36,356 nt of DNA from Mycoplasmatota bacterium (GTDB taxonomy: Bacteria > Bacillota_I > Bacilli_A > RF39 > UBA660): positions 1 through 36,356 of the forward strand of contig JAAYGD010000005.1 of the NCBI GenBank assembly GCA_012727915.1, read 5' to 3'. Shown here piece after piece: positions 8,405 through 16,414 of the stretch. The notes beneath the pieces were generated by a model. It was not told the DNA's origin and did no database searches. It saw nothing but the letters and a program-made list of their open reading frames with translations. The position numbers were made by a program, and so were the translations under genes. Each line of letters opens with the position of its first letter. The first letter of the stretch is position 1.

Positions 8405-8488
8405 TGGTGGAGAGAGGTGGGTTTGAACCACCGAACCCGAAGGAACAGATTTACAGTCTGCCGCGTTTGACCACTTCGCTACCTCTCC
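8405..8488 (-). tRNA. tRNA-Tyr (GUA)
   Basis: 84 nt with long variable arm and encoded ACCA; anticodon loop CTGTAAA gives GUA. G7-U66 wobble closes the acceptor. Effector tRNA for the tyrS T-box at 23686. Confidence 0.96.
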
Positions 8489-8493
8489 GAATA

Positions 8494-8569
<76 letters not shown>

Positions 8570-8575
8570 AAAAAA

Positions 8576-8652
8576 TGGTGGAGGATATAGGACTCGAACC
8601 TATGGCCCCCTGCTTGTAAGGCAGGTGCTCCAACCAACTGAGCTAATCCTCC
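8576..8652 (-). tRNA. tRNA-Val (UAC)
   Basis: 77 nt, encoded ACCA, acceptor GGAGGAT/ATCCTCC; anticodon loop CTTACAA gives UAC. First gene of the eight-tRNA transcript. Confidence 0.97.
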
Positions 8653-8677
8653 ACATACTTAAAAAGAACGCATAACT

Positions 8678-8707
8678 AATATAACACTTGTTTCAACTTA
8701 TTGTCAA
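8678..8707 (-). promoter_or_regulatory. Promoter of the tRNA operon
   Basis: TTGACA, 18-base spacer, TATATT on the minus strand, ending about 25 bases before tRNA-Val. A perfect -35 fits the high output needed for stable RNA. Confidence 0.8.
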
Positions 8708-8717
8708 TATAAAAAGG

Positions 8718-9077
8718 TTATTTTTGACTTATTTCTTTTAATTTGTTTACAATGAAATTATTTAAATTTTCTTCTAAAATTTTAAAGCCAGATCCTACTT
8801 CTTTAATTAGTTTTCTCTCTTTTTTAGGTTTAACTTTATGGTTAATTCCTTTAATTGATAACTTAACGTGATTCTGCGCTTCATCTATCTCTAATATTTT
8901 GGTATATATGATGTCTCCAACTTTTCCATATTCATTTACATCTTTTACAAAAAGATCTGATATTTCAGATATATGAATTAAACCACTATAATAATTATCT
9001 AAGTCAACAAATATACCATATTTTTGAACTCCAGTAATTATTCCTTTTACAATCTTTCCTGGTTTATAGTCTGACAT
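8718..9077 (-). CDS. yugI: S1-domain RNA-binding protein, CvfD/YugI (GSP13) type
   Basis: 119 aa. Residues 1-78 are one S1 RNA-binding domain: KPGKIVKGIITGVQKYGIFVDL, then GLIHISEI, and VKLSIKG. The C-terminal segment GFKILEENLNNFI matches the tail of the CvfD/YugI general stress protein 13 family, which binds RNA or ribosomes and acts as a post-transcriptional regulator (family knowledge). Length is normal for the family. A GAGGTG site precedes the ATG, and a TTGATA-17-TATAAT promoter lies upstream, divergent from pgpA. The tRNA promoter starts right after its stop. The symbol is by family resemblance only. Confidence 0.88.
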   Translation of the reverse strand: MSDYKPGKIVKGIITGVQKYGIFVDLDNYYSGLIHISEISDLFVKDVNEYGKVGDIIYTKILEIDEAQNHVKLSIKGINHKVKPKKERKLIKEVGSGFKILEENLNNFIVNKLKEISQK

Positions 9078-9093
9078 ATTACACCTCTAATTA

Positions 9094-9122
9094 ATTATAC
9101 AATATTATTTACTTTATATCAA
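9094..9122 (-). promoter_or_regulatory. Promoter of the S1-domain gene
   Basis: TTGATA, 17-base spacer, TATAAT on the minus strand, about 17 bases upstream of the ATG; overlaps the opposing pgpA promoter. Confidence 0.7.
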
Positions 9123-9136
9123 AACAAATGTATAAT
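9108..9136 (+). promoter_or_regulatory. Likely pgpA promoter
   Basis: TTTACT, 17-base spacer, TATAAT on the plus strand, about 27 bases before the GTG start; divergent and overlapping with the S1-gene promoter. Confidence 0.5.
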
Positions 9137-9163
9137 CTATATGTAAAATAACAAGGAGGATAT

Positions 9164-9649
9164 GTGGATTTAAAAGAACTAACTATTAAAAAATTACAAA
9201 AAAGAGGAGTATCTATAGATAGCATAGCAGAAATAACTTTATTTCTCCAAGAAAAATATTGTAATAATTTAACTTTAGAAAAATGTAGAGAATATGTATT
9301 AAATGTAATAGAAAAAAGAGAAAGTATATACGCTATATTAACTGCAATTGCTATTGATGAAGCCGCTGAAAAAGGATTATTTGATAAAGAAGTAAATGAA
9401 CTTATTACAAATGATGAAGGATTATATGGAATAGATGAAATACTAGCACTAAGCATTGTAAATGTTCATGGGTCAATAGCACTTACAAACTTTGGATATG
9501 CAGATAAAATAAAACCAGGAATTATAAAAGTAATAGATCATATTGGTAAGCAAAAAATACAATGTCATACATTCTTAGATGACATAGTATCCGCTATAGC
9601 AGCTAGTGCCGCAAGTAGAATTGCTCATTACGAAAAAAAAGACAATTAA
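9164..9649 (+). CDS. pgpA: Phosphatidylglycerophosphatase A
   Basis: 161 aa soluble PgpA/YutG-type enzyme that dephosphorylates phosphatidylglycerophosphate to phosphatidylglycerol. Diagnostic blocks: DEILALSIVNVHGSIALTNFGY, DKIKPGII and HTFLDDIVSAIAASAASRIAH, with the conserved Asp pair in LDD. The start is a GTG at 9164 with AAGGAGG four bases ahead; the ATG two bases upstream is in another frame and stops at once. Gram-positive members lack the membrane helices of E. coli PgpA, as here. It lies alone on the plus strand between minus genes and ends in a bidirectional terminator shared with rny. It works in the same pathway as CdsA (19815). Confidence 0.93.
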   Translation: MDLKELTIKKLQKRGVSIDSIAEITLFLQEKYCNNLTLEKCREYVLNVIEKRESIYAILTAIAIDEAAEKGLFDKEVNELITNDEGLYGIDEILALSIVNVHGSIALTNFGYADKIKPGIIKVIDHIGKQKIQCHTFLDDIVSAIAASAASRIAHYEKKDN

Positions 9650-9660
9650 TGTCTTTTTAT
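9634..9660. terminator. Bidirectional terminator between pgpA and rny
   Basis: AAAAAGACA-ATTAA-TGTCTTTTT: 9-bp stem with A/T flanks serving both convergent genes; it contains both stop codons. Confidence 0.8.
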
Positions 9661-11210
9661 TTAGCTTCTTCAATTGCTCTTGTTTCTCTAATTACTGTAA
9701 CTTTTACAGTTCCTGGATATTGCATTTCTTCTTCTATTCTATCTTTTATGTCTCTTGCAATTTTATAACTCTTTAAATCATCTACTTGTTCAGGTTTAAC
9801 AATTACTCTTAATTCTCTTCCTGCTTGCATTGCAAATGATTTTTCTATTCCTTCAAAACTATTTGCTATAGTTTCTAATTGTTCTAATCTCTTAATATAA
9901 TTTTCTAAAGAATCATTTCTAGCACCAGGTCTTGATGCAGATAAAGCATCTGCTATAGCTATTAATACAGATATAATAGATTTTGCTTCAGTATCTCCAT
10001 GATGAGATTCTATTGAATTAATAACCACTTTATCTTCATTATATTTTTTAGCTATTTCAATTCCAACTTCAACATGACTTCCTTCCATTTCAAAGTCTAT
10101 AGCTTTTCCAATATCATGCAATAAACCAGCTCTTTTTGCTAACATTACGTTTTCGCCAATTTCACTTGCCATAATACCAGCTAAAGAAGCAACTTCCATT
10201 GAATGTTGTAAAGCATTTTGACCATAACTTGTTCTAAAATGTAATTTACCAATTATTTCTACAATAAATGGATCTATTTTGCTTAATCCTAATTCTAATA
10301 CTGCATTATTACCATATTCCATAATTTTAGAATTCATATCTTTACATACTTTATCATATAATTCTTCAATTCTTGCAGGATGAATTCTTCCATCTTTAAT
10401 TAAAGATTCTAATGTAATTTTTGCAATTTCTCTTCTTAAAGGATCAAAACTAGATATTACTATAGCTTCAGGAGTATCATCTATAATTAAATCAACACCA
10501 GTTACTGCTTCTATAGTTCTAATATTTCTTCCTTCTCTACCAATTATTCTACCCTTCATTTCATCATTAGGTAAATTTACAACCGATACAGTTTGTTCAT
10601 TAACTACATCAGATGAATATTTTTGCATTGATAAAACTAGTAAATCTTTTGCTTTTTTATCTACTTCTAATTTAGCTTCAGCTTCTTTTTCCTTTATAAC
10701 TTGCGCTATTTCCAATTCCATGCTCTCTTCTACTCTTTTTAATAATAGATCATGTGCTTTATCTTTGCTAAAACCAGAAATGTTCTCTAATAATTTTTCT
10801 TGTTCTTTTTTAATTTGTTCCACTTCATCTTCTTTTTTTTGGATTTCTCTTTGCTTTTGAGATAAGGCATTATCACGTTCTTCTAAAGATTTATCTCTAT
10901 TTTGTAATAATTCGTCTCTTTTGTCTATTTTTGCTTCTCTTTGAAACAATCTATCTTCTAAATCTTTAATTTCAGTTTTCCTGTCTTTTATTTCCTTTTC
11001 ATTGTCCATTTTTAATTTATGTATTTCTTCTTTTGCTTCTAAAACAGAATCTCTCTTTACTTTTTCAGATTCTTTTTTAGCTTTTTCAATTATCTCATCA
11101 GCTTTTTTTGTTGCACTATTACCTTTTCTATTGTTATATACAAAAACGGTGGTAGCACCAATTCCCAATCCAAATATAGAGGCTAAAATGGCTGTTCCTA
11201 ATAATCCCAT
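9657..11210 (-). CDS. rny: Ribonuclease Y
   Basis: 517 aa, the normal RNase Y length. Order: N-terminal membrane helix (about residues 3-25), long charged coiled coil (about 30-170), KH domain with [19 protein letters not shown] near 220-240, then HD domain with HSMEVASLA and [12 protein letters not shown] (metal ligands of the HD motif). It is the membrane-bound endonuclease that starts mRNA turnover in Bacilli and in T-box/riboswitch RNA decay. TGGAGG precedes the ATG, and a TTGACT-17-TACAAT promoter lies about 44 bases upstream, so it is transcribed alone. All motif residues are intact. Confidence 0.98.
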   Translation of the reverse strand: MGLLGTAILASIFGLGIGATTVFVYNNRKGNSATKKADEIIEKAKKESEKVKRDSVLEAKEEIHKLKMDNEKEIKDRKTEIKDLEDRLFQREAKIDKRDELLQNRDKSLEERDNALSQKQREIQKKEDEVEQIKKEQEKLLENISGFSKDKAHDLLLKRVEESMELEIAQVIKEKEAEAKLEVDKKAKDLLVLSMQKYSSDVVNEQTVSVVNLPNDEMKGRIIGREGRNIRTIEAVTGVDLIIDDTPEAIVISSFDPLRREIAKITLESLIKDGRIHPARIEELYDKVCKDMNSKIMEYGNNAVLELGLSKIDPFIVEIIGKLHFRTSYGQNALQHSMEVASLAGIMASEIGENVMLAKRAGLLHDIGKAIDFEMEGSHVEVGIEIAKKYNEDKVVINSIESHHGDTEAKSIISVLIAIADALSASRPGARNDSLENYIKRLEQLETIANSFEGIEKSFAMQAGRELRVIVKPEQVDDLKSYKIARDIKDRIEEEMQYPGTVKVTVIRETRAIEEAK

Positions 11211-11253
11211 GTATCCTCCATTTAAGTTTATTTATAATTTAAACTCTAAATAT

Positions 11254-11282
11254 ATTGTAAGTTTTATTCATTATAAAGTCAA
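11254..11282 (-). promoter_or_regulatory. rny promoter
   Basis: TTGACT, 17-base spacer, TACAAT on the minus strand, directly after the terminator of the 40-aa gene. Confidence 0.75.
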
Positions 11283-11313
11283 GTAAAAAGGTTCCATCAA
11301 ATGGAACCTTTTT
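11283..11313 (-). terminator. Strong terminator after the 40-aa gene
   Basis: AAGGTTCCAT-TTG-ATGGAACCTT on the minus strand, flanked by A and T runs; about 12-bp stem with a 3-base loop. Confidence 0.9.
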
Positions 11314-11315
11314 AA

Positions 11316-11438
11316 CTATTTACTAATAAAATATTCTTGATATACTAGATATCCTTCGATCAAAATTAGAATAATAAGTAACATTGTAAGTAATACTCTT
11401 GCTAAAGATGATCTCTCTTCCCTTTTTTCTTCTTTCAT
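11316..11438 (-). CDS. Small single-span membrane protein (40 aa)
   Basis: Too short for the ORF track; translated by hand. A basic/acidic N-terminus (MKEEKREERSSLARV) leads into one hydrophobic helix (about residues 14-33, LLTMLLIILILIEGYLVY) and a short tail ending FISK. It has its own GTAGGAG site seven bases before the ATG and its own strong terminator, and its reading frame is intact, all of which argue for a real gene. Topology is probably N-in by the positive residues. No family recognised. It lies between the rplT terminator and the rny promoter. Confidence 0.7.
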   Translation of the reverse strand: MKEEKREERSSLARVLLTMLLIILILIEGYLVYQEYFISK

Positions 11439-11483
11439 ATTTATTCTCCTACTTATATATTATATTATACATTATTTACAAAT

Positions 11484-11512
11484 AAAAAAAATAGATTTAA
11501 TCTATTTTTTTG
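11484..11512 (-). terminator. Terminator of infC-rpmI-rplT
   Basis: ATAGAT-TAA-ATCTAT flanked by A7 and T7 on the minus strand, overlapping the rplT stop. Confidence 0.75.
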
Positions 11513-12065
11513 TTGTTTCTTTTTTTACTACTGGTTTTACATCTTTTTTTACTGTTGTTTTAGAAACTTCTTTAGTTGATTCTTTCTTTTCAACTGGTTT
11601 AGCAACTTTCTTTACTGTTTCTTTCTTTTCAACTGGTTTAGTATCTTCTTTCTTAGGTTCAGCTTTAACTTCTTTTTTTAATTCAACTTTCTTTGGTGAA
11701 TATTCTTTACCTTCTAAAGCAAGTTTTGAAATTTCTACTAAATCTTTAAAAGAACTAGGATTTGTAATTGCTATTTCTGATAACATCTTTCTGTTTACTG
11801 ATAATTTAGCTTTATTCAATCCGTTTATAAATTTTGAATAACTTATATTGTTTTCTCTACAAGCAGCATTTATTCTTGTAATCCATAATTTTCTAAAATC
11901 TCTTTTCTTTCTTTTTCTATCTTTATAAGCATAAGTTCCTGAATGTAATAATTGTTCTTTTGCTGTTTTATATAATCTATGTTTACTTCCAAAATATCCT
12001 TTTGCTTCTTTAAGAACTTTTTTTCTTCTATTTCTAGCGACTGTTCCGCCTTTAACTCTTGCCAT
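11502..12065 (-). CDS. rplT: 50S ribosomal protein L20 with a Lys-rich C-terminal extension
   Basis: 187 aa; residues 1 to about 118 are canonical L20 ([51 protein letters not shown]). L20 binds 23S rRNA early in 50S assembly and in Firmicutes represses its own operon through the infC leader. The remaining ~69 residues are an added Lys/Glu/Val/Thr-rich tail built of 13-residue-type repeats such as KPVEKKET and KPVEKKES; the encoding DNA holds a 23-bp direct repeat of period 39. Normal L20 stops near 118-120, so this is a clear length anomaly. Eleven bases separate it from rpmI. Confidence 0.97.
   Translation of the reverse strand: MARVKGGTVARNRRKKVLKEAKGYFGSKHRLYKTAKEQLLHSGTYAYKDRKRKKRDFRKLWITRINAACRENNISYSKFINGLNKAKLSVNRKMLSEIAITNPSSFKDLVEISKLALEGKEYSPKKVELKKEVKAEPKKEDTKPVEKKETVKKVAKPVEKKESTKEVSKTTVKKDVKPVVKKETTKK
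11580..11641. repeat. 23-bp direct repeat, 39-bp period, in the rplT tail
   Basis: TTCTTTCTTTTCAACTGG plus TTTAG occurs at 11580-11602 and again at 11619-11641; the 39-bp period is in frame (13 codons). Confidence 0.9.
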
Positions 12066-12076
12066 ATTATTCCTCC

Positions 12077-12271
12077 TTAATATTTAACTGTCTTTAATCT
12101 TTTAGCATCGGATTTACTTAATGTAGACCCTTTTCTTTTTTTTCTGTTAATTTTAGCGTTCTTTTTACCAGTATTGTGTCTACTAATTGGTCTTCCTATT
12201 TTAGACGGACCTCCACTTGACCTAGTTTTTATTTTTTTACTAGTTGCTTTATGTGTCTTTAATTTTGGCAT
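12077..12271 (-). CDS. rpmI: 50S ribosomal protein L35
   Basis: 64 aa, typical length and composition: [20 protein letters not shown] at the start and [13 protein letters not shown] at the end. Small basic protein of the large subunit. It sits in the standard infC-rpmI-rplT order with 9 bases to infC and 11 to rplT, each with a GGAGG-type site, so it depends on the infC promoter and leader. Nothing unusual in the sequence. Confidence 0.98.
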   Translation of the reverse strand: MPKLKTHKATSKKIKTRSSGGPSKIGRPISRHNTGKKNAKINRKKRKGSTLSKSDAKRLKTVKY

Positions 12272-12280
12272 AATTCCTCC

Positions 12281-12808
12281 TTATTTTTTCTTAGGCACTA
12301 ATATTATAGACATTGTTTTAAATTCAAATCTTGGTTTTGATTCTGTTTCAGATACTTCTTCTAATGCTTTTGCAAATCTTAAAAGAACTTCTTCTCCTAA
12401 TTCAGTATGTGATAATTGTCTACCTTTAAATCTGATAGAAGCTTTTACTTTGTTGCCTTTTTCCAAGTATTTTCTAGCATTTATAACTCTAGTATCAAAA
12501 TCATGAATATCTATTGTAACTGACAATCTATATTCTTTTAATTCTAAGTTAGTTTCTCTTTGCTTTTTTTCACTTTCTTTTTGCTTTTTCTTCTTTTCAT
12601 ATTTAAATTTTTTATAATCCATTAATTTTGCAACTGGTGGGGTTGTATTTGGATTTATTAAAACCAAATCAAAACCAGCATACTCTGCAAGTACTTGAGC
12701 GTCTTCTTTAGACTTAACTCCAAGTTGTTCTCCTTTAGGACCAATAACCAAAAATTGTTTTAAATTGATTTGTTCATTTATTAACAAATCCTTTTCCCTA
12801 TTTGCTAT
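12281..12808 (-). CDS. infC: Translation initiation factor IF-3, probable AUA start
   Basis: About 175 aa. N-domain LINEQINLKQFLVIGPKGEQLG, linker region KKKKQKESEKKQRE, C-domain with KASIRFKGRQLSHTELG. IF3 checks the start codon and the initiator tRNA. The ORF-track start (TTG at 12821-12823) and the next in-frame GTG both lie inside the Shine-Dalgarno GGAGGTG; the first codon at proper distance, eight bases after GGAGG, is ATA at 12806-12808, giving (M)ANREKDLLINEQI. Use of a non-standard start on infC is well known (AUU in E. coli) and lets IF3 repress itself. No ATG is available before the conserved LINEQI block. Transcription starts from a consensus promoter with an L20-type leader. Confidence 0.95.
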   Translation of the reverse strand: MANREKDLLINEQINLKQFLVIGPKGEQLGVKSKEDAQVLAEYAGFDLVLINPNTTPPVAKLMDYKKFKYEKKKKQKESEKKQRETNLELKEYRLSVTIDIHDFDTRVINARKYLEKGNKVKASIRFKGRQLSHTELGEEVLLRFAKALEEVSETESKPRFEFKTMSIILVPKKK

Positions 12809-12824
12809 AAAAAGCACCTCCAAT

Positions 12825-12853
12825 AAAAAAGGTAAATACCGACAATATTCACC
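12825..12853 (-). terminator. Attenuator terminator in the infC leader
   Basis: Minus strand GGTGAATA-TTGTCGG-TATTTACC then TTTTTT: 8-bp stem with one G-T pair, immediately before the infC Shine-Dalgarno. It competes with an upstream pairing described in the leader entry. Confidence 0.75.
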
Positions 12854-12948
12854 CTAAAAAACCATAAATCACTAATTTATATTCGGCTTTTTAACCCAAA
12901 ACATCAAGTAATCGGGTGAGATATATATCTGCTTTCCTTTTCAAATTT
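12825..12948 (-). promoter_or_regulatory. L20-type ribosomal leader of infC-rpmI-rplT
   Basis: About 125 nt untranslated leader. On the minus strand three nested helices can form: TCACCC (12914-12919) with GGGTGA (12849-12854), ATTACT with AGTGAT, and TTTGG with CCGAA. The outer GGGTGA is also the 5' arm of the terminator GGTGAATA/TATTTACC, so the two structures exclude each other, the layout expected of a transcription attenuator. In Firmicutes this operon is controlled by L20 binding its leader; assignment here is by position and pairing. Confidence 0.7.
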
Positions 12949-12954
12949 GATTTA

Positions 12955-12983
12955 ATTATATATTATCAATAATTATAAGTCAA
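12955..12983 (-). promoter_or_regulatory. infC operon promoter
   Basis: TTGACT, 17-base spacer, TATAAT on the minus strand, just after the rhomboid gene's stop. Confidence 0.85.
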
Positions 12984-12987
12984 GTAA

Positions 12988-14145
12988 TTATTTAAAAAAA
13001 ACATAATATATTAACGTTGCTATTGCAATAGAAATAGCAATTATTCCACTAGTTCTTTCTTGTTTACTTGATTTATTCTTTATTCCTGTTGAATATGATA
13101 ATAAAATACCACCCATTAATCCCCCTAAATGTGCAGCATTATTTATACCGGGAGTTACAAATCCAATAAATATATTTAAAATAATTACTGGTAGTATTTG
13201 TCTTATTAAAACATTTCCTAAGTATGCTCTATAATTATATCCAAAATATAACAAAGCTCCAAACAATCCAAATACAGCTCCACTAGCACCTGCCGATATA
13301 GTTGAAATATCTAAAAAAACTAAAGATACTAAAGAAGATACAATAATACTTCCAAAATATATAATTAAAAATTTAATTTTTCCAAAATAATTTTCAACTT
13401 GAGATCCAACTACATATAATGCCCACATATTAAACATAATATGAAATAATCCAATATGCAAAAAGGCTGAAGTTATAATTCTAAAATATTCATTATTTAT
13501 CAATATATGTGCCTTAGATAAAGCTCCAAACTTTATTAAAGTATTTATATCTTCACTACCATTTCCAAATAAATACATTAATAAAAATATTAATATATTA
13601 ATTGCTATTAAAACATATGTAATAATAGGTTTTTTACTATTAAATAAAGATTCCGCTTCAAGGGTTTTTTTCTTATTAATATTATTTAAATCTGAAGTTA
13701 TTTTAGTAAATAATTCAACATCAGGTTCATTTTTAACCATCTTAGTATTAATATCAGAAAATGCCTCTTTAATTTCTTTTGATAAAATAATATCTTCTTC
13801 TTTTTTTACTATTATTGAATCAATATTTTCTTCTTTTTTTAATTCAACATATTCACTTAAATCAGTAAATATTGATAATGTTTTTACTCTAAATGATAAA
13901 GTCTTTAATTTTATTTGATGTATTATCTTTTTTGTTTTAAATAGATCAAAATCATATTGAGTATTATTATGTATATATCCAGTCATTATCCTTACTATTC
14001 TATATGGTCCATCAACATTCTCAAGCCATATTTCATTTTCTATTCCTCTTAATATTATTGGGCTATATCCTTTCTCTGTAATAAAATAATGTAATAATTT
14101 CATTACTATCATATCTTTATCTCTAAATAATATTTGTTCTTTCAT
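12988..14145 (-). CDS. Rhomboid-family intramembrane serine protease (GluP-like)
   Basis: 385 aa. Residues 1 to about 165 form a soluble N-terminal domain; the C-terminal half is a rhomboid core with about seven helices. Catalytic Ser288 lies in GASGAVFG and catalytic His339 in NNAAHLGGLMGG; the HIMFNMWALYVVG segment matches the conserved HxxxN(M) helix, so it should be active. B. subtilis GluP (YqgP) has a comparable N-terminal domain but adds TPRs, absent here. It overlaps the FAD gene by 4 nt and ends the lspA-led operon. Substrate unknown; membrane-protein quality control is likely by analogy. Confidence 0.93.
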   Translation of the reverse strand: MKEQILFRDKDMIVMKLLHYFITEKGYSPIILRGIENEIWLENVDGPYRIVRIMTGYIHNNTQYDFDLFKTKKIIHQIKLKTLSFRVKTLSIFTDLSEYVELKKEENIDSIIVKKEEDIILSKEIKEAFSDINTKMVKNEPDVELFTKITSDLNNINKKKTLEAESLFNSKKPIITYVLIAINILIFLLMYLFGNGSEDINTLIKFGALSKAHILINNEYFRIITSAFLHIGLFHIMFNMWALYVVGSQVENYFGKIKFLIIYFGSIIVSSLVSLVFLDISTISAGASGAVFGLFGALLYFGYNYRAYLGNVLIRQILPVIILNIFIGFVTPGINNAAHLGGLMGGILLSYSTGIKNKSSKQERTSGIIAISIAIATLIYYVFFK

Positions 14146-15527
14146 TTTTCCTCCTCAACTATATGCCTTCCAACATATACTCCATTTGAATTGGATTGAA
14201 TAATTCCCCTTGTTATTCCTGCTCCATCTCCTAATGCATAAAGATTCTTTAAATTAGTTTGAAAATTTGAATCTACTATTACTTTATTATTATAAAATTT
14301 ACACTCTACTCCATAAAGTAAAGTCTCTGCAGAATTGAAACCAGGAGCAACTCCATTTAATGCTTCAATCATTTCTTCTATAGATTTAATTATTCTATAA
14401 GGTAATACTAAAGATAAATCTCCAGGAACAGCATCTTTTAAAGTAGGAACAATGTTTCCTCTCATCAATCTTTCTTCAGTAGTTCTTCTTCCTCTTTTTA
14501 AATCTCCATATCTTTGCACTAATACTTTACCATCAGCAAGCATATTAGCAAGTTTAGCAATCGATTTAGCGTACCCAATAGAGTCTTTAAATGGTTGAGT
14601 AAATGTCTTAGATACTAACAACGCTAAATTAGTATTATTTGTTTTTGAGTCTTTATATGAATGCCCATTAACTGTAATAAGATTATCTTCATATCTTTCT
14701 ATTACTACTTCACCTGATGGATTTTGACAAAAAGTTCTAACAGTATCATCAAATGTTTTACTATTATAAATAAATTTACCTTCATATAGGTATTTATTTA
14801 TATTTTCCATTACTTCATTTCTTACTTCTACTCTAACTCCAATATCAACAACTGAAGGTATAGCTTCAATATTATGATTATGGCAAATATTTCTTAACCA
14901 TTCGGAACCTTCTCTACCAACAGATAATACTACATATTTAGCTTTTATAGTTTCATCTTTAGTTTTAACTCCTTTTACTACATTATTTTCTATAATTAAA
15001 TCTTCAACCATAGTTCTAAACTTAAAATCCACACCCTTTTCTTTCAAATATTCTTCAATCTTTGAATATATTTCATAACTTTGGTCTGTTCCTAAATGTC
15101 TTAAGGGGTACACTATTAATTTTAAATTATTCTTTATAGCTTCGACTTCAATTTCTTTTATTTTATCAATATGATCATTTCCATATATTTTATCATCAGC
15201 TCCAAAAGACAAATATACTGAATCTACATAATCTATTAATTCTTGAGTTTTTTCATATCCTAAATAATTTTTTAGATTACCACCAACATCTGGAGATAAA
15301 GTTAATTTTCCATCACTAAAAGCTCCAGCTCCTGAAAAACCTGTAGTAATATTACAAGGATTACAATTCATACATTTTCCTGTTGTTCTTTTAGGACATA
15401 CTCTTTTTTTAATTGAATTTCCTTTTTCAATCATAAGTACTTTTAAATTACTATTCTTTACTATTTCTAAAGCAGTAAAAATACCAGAACATCCAGCACC
15501 CACTATTACTACATCATATTTTTGCAC
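14142..15527 (-). CDS. FAD-dependent oxidoreductase (COG2509-type) with a Cys cluster
   Basis: 461 aa. Rossmann FAD motif at the N-terminus (VVIVGAGCSGIFTALEI) and a second dinucleotide-type block near the C-terminus (LYALGDGAGITRGI). Between residues about 43 and 60 it has CPKRTTGKCMNCNPC, i.e. C-x7-C-x2-C-x2-C, followed by GAGAFSDGKLTLSP; both are hallmarks of the COG2509 group of uncharacterised flavoproteins. The Cys set may bind a metal or Fe-S cluster, which is inference. One-base overlap with the pseudouridine synthase gene and 4-nt overlap with the rhomboid gene. Physiological substrate unknown. Confidence 0.9.
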   Translation of the reverse strand: MQKYDVVIVGAGCSGIFTALEIVKNSNLKVLMIEKGNSIKKRVCPKRTTGKCMNCNPCNITTGFSGAGAFSDGKLTLSPDVGGNLKNYLGYEKTQELIDYVDSVYLSFGADDKIYGNDHIDKIKEIEVEAIKNNLKLIVYPLRHLGTDQSYEIYSKIEEYLKEKGVDFKFRTMVEDLIIENNVVKGVKTKDETIKAKYVVLSVGREGSEWLRNICHNHNIEAIPSVVDIGVRVEVRNEVMENINKYLYEGKFIYNSKTFDDTVRTFCQNPSGEVVIERYEDNLITVNGHSYKDSKTNNTNLALLVSKTFTQPFKDSIGYAKSIAKLANMLADGKVLVQRYGDLKRGRRTTEERLMRGNIVPTLKDAVPGDLSLVLPYRIIKSIEEMIEALNGVAPGFNSAETLLYGVECKFYNNKVIVDSNFQTNLKNLYALGDGAGITRGIIQSNSNGVYVGRHIVEEEK

Positions 15528-16414
15528 TATTCCTCCTCATATTTTTTTAATATTTCATAAAATTCTTTTTCAGCATCAACACTAAATTCCATATATTCTT
15601 TAGTAATAGGATGATTGAATCCTATTGTCTTAGCGTGTAACATCTGACCATAATCATTTATAATTTGTTTTCCATAAACTGAATCATTTATTATTGGATA
15701 TCCTATATATTTCATATGAACTCTAATTTGATGTGTTCTTCCAGTATCAAGTTTACACTCTATTAATGTTGCAGTCTTATATCTTTTTAAAACTTTAAAA
15801 TTAGTAATAGCATTCTTACTATTAACATCAGTTACGTTCATTTTTTTTCTATCATTTAAATCTCTTCCAATTGGAGCATCAATAGTTCCCGTATCATGAG
15901 GAATTACTCCACTTACTAACGCTAAATATATTCTATTAACATTTCTTTTTTGAATTTCTTTGCTTAAATAAAAATGTGTATCATCATCTTTAGCAATTAA
16001 TAACAAACCACTAGTATCTTTATCGATTCTATGCACTATTCCAGCCCTATTGTTATCATTTGATAAATTATAATGGTACATAATCCCATTTACCAAAGTA
16101 TCGTTATAATGGCCAATAGATGGGTGTACAACCATACCACTAGGTTTATTAATTACTAAAAGATATTTATCTTCATAAACTATATCTAAATTCATTTTAA
16201 CTGGTAAAACATCATTAGTTTCTTCAATTATATCTTCTATTTTTATTTCATCATCTACTCTAACTATATGACTACTTTTAACAATAGCATCATTAACTAA
16301 TATTTTTTCTTCTTCAATTAATTTTTGTATTCTACTTCTACTAATATTTAATATATCTATCAAATATTTATCTATTCTTATATCACTTTTTTCGTCTACT
16401 GATATTAATTTCAT
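15527..16414 (-). CDS. RluA-family 23S rRNA pseudouridine synthase (RluD-like)
   Basis: 295 aa: N-terminal S4 RNA-binding domain (about residues 10-60, RIDKYLIDILNISRSRIQKLIEEEKILVN) followed by the RluA catalytic domain with VHRIDKDTSGLLL; the catalytic Asp is Asp131 in HRID. The TGRTHQIRVHM block near 225 is intact. S4 plus RluA architecture and gene position after lspA match the RluD/YlyB group of Firmicutes, which modify helix 69 region or related sites; the exact site cannot be read from sequence. Its start lies 32 bases inside lspA, so it is translationally coupled. Confidence 0.94.
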   Translation of the reverse strand: MKLISVDEKSDIRIDKYLIDILNISRSRIQKLIEEEKILVNDAIVKSSHIVRVDDEIKIEDIIEETNDVLPVKMNLDIVYEDKYLLVINKPSGMVVHPSIGHYNDTLVNGIMYHYNLSNDNNRAGIVHRIDKDTSGLLLIAKDDDTHFYLSKEIQKRNVNRIYLALVSGVIPHDTGTIDAPIGRDLNDRKKMNVTDVNSKNAITNFKVLKRYKTATLIECKLDTGRTHQIRVHMKYIGYPIINDSVYGKQIINDYGQMLHAKTIGFNHPITKEYMEFSVDAEKEFYEILKKYEEE

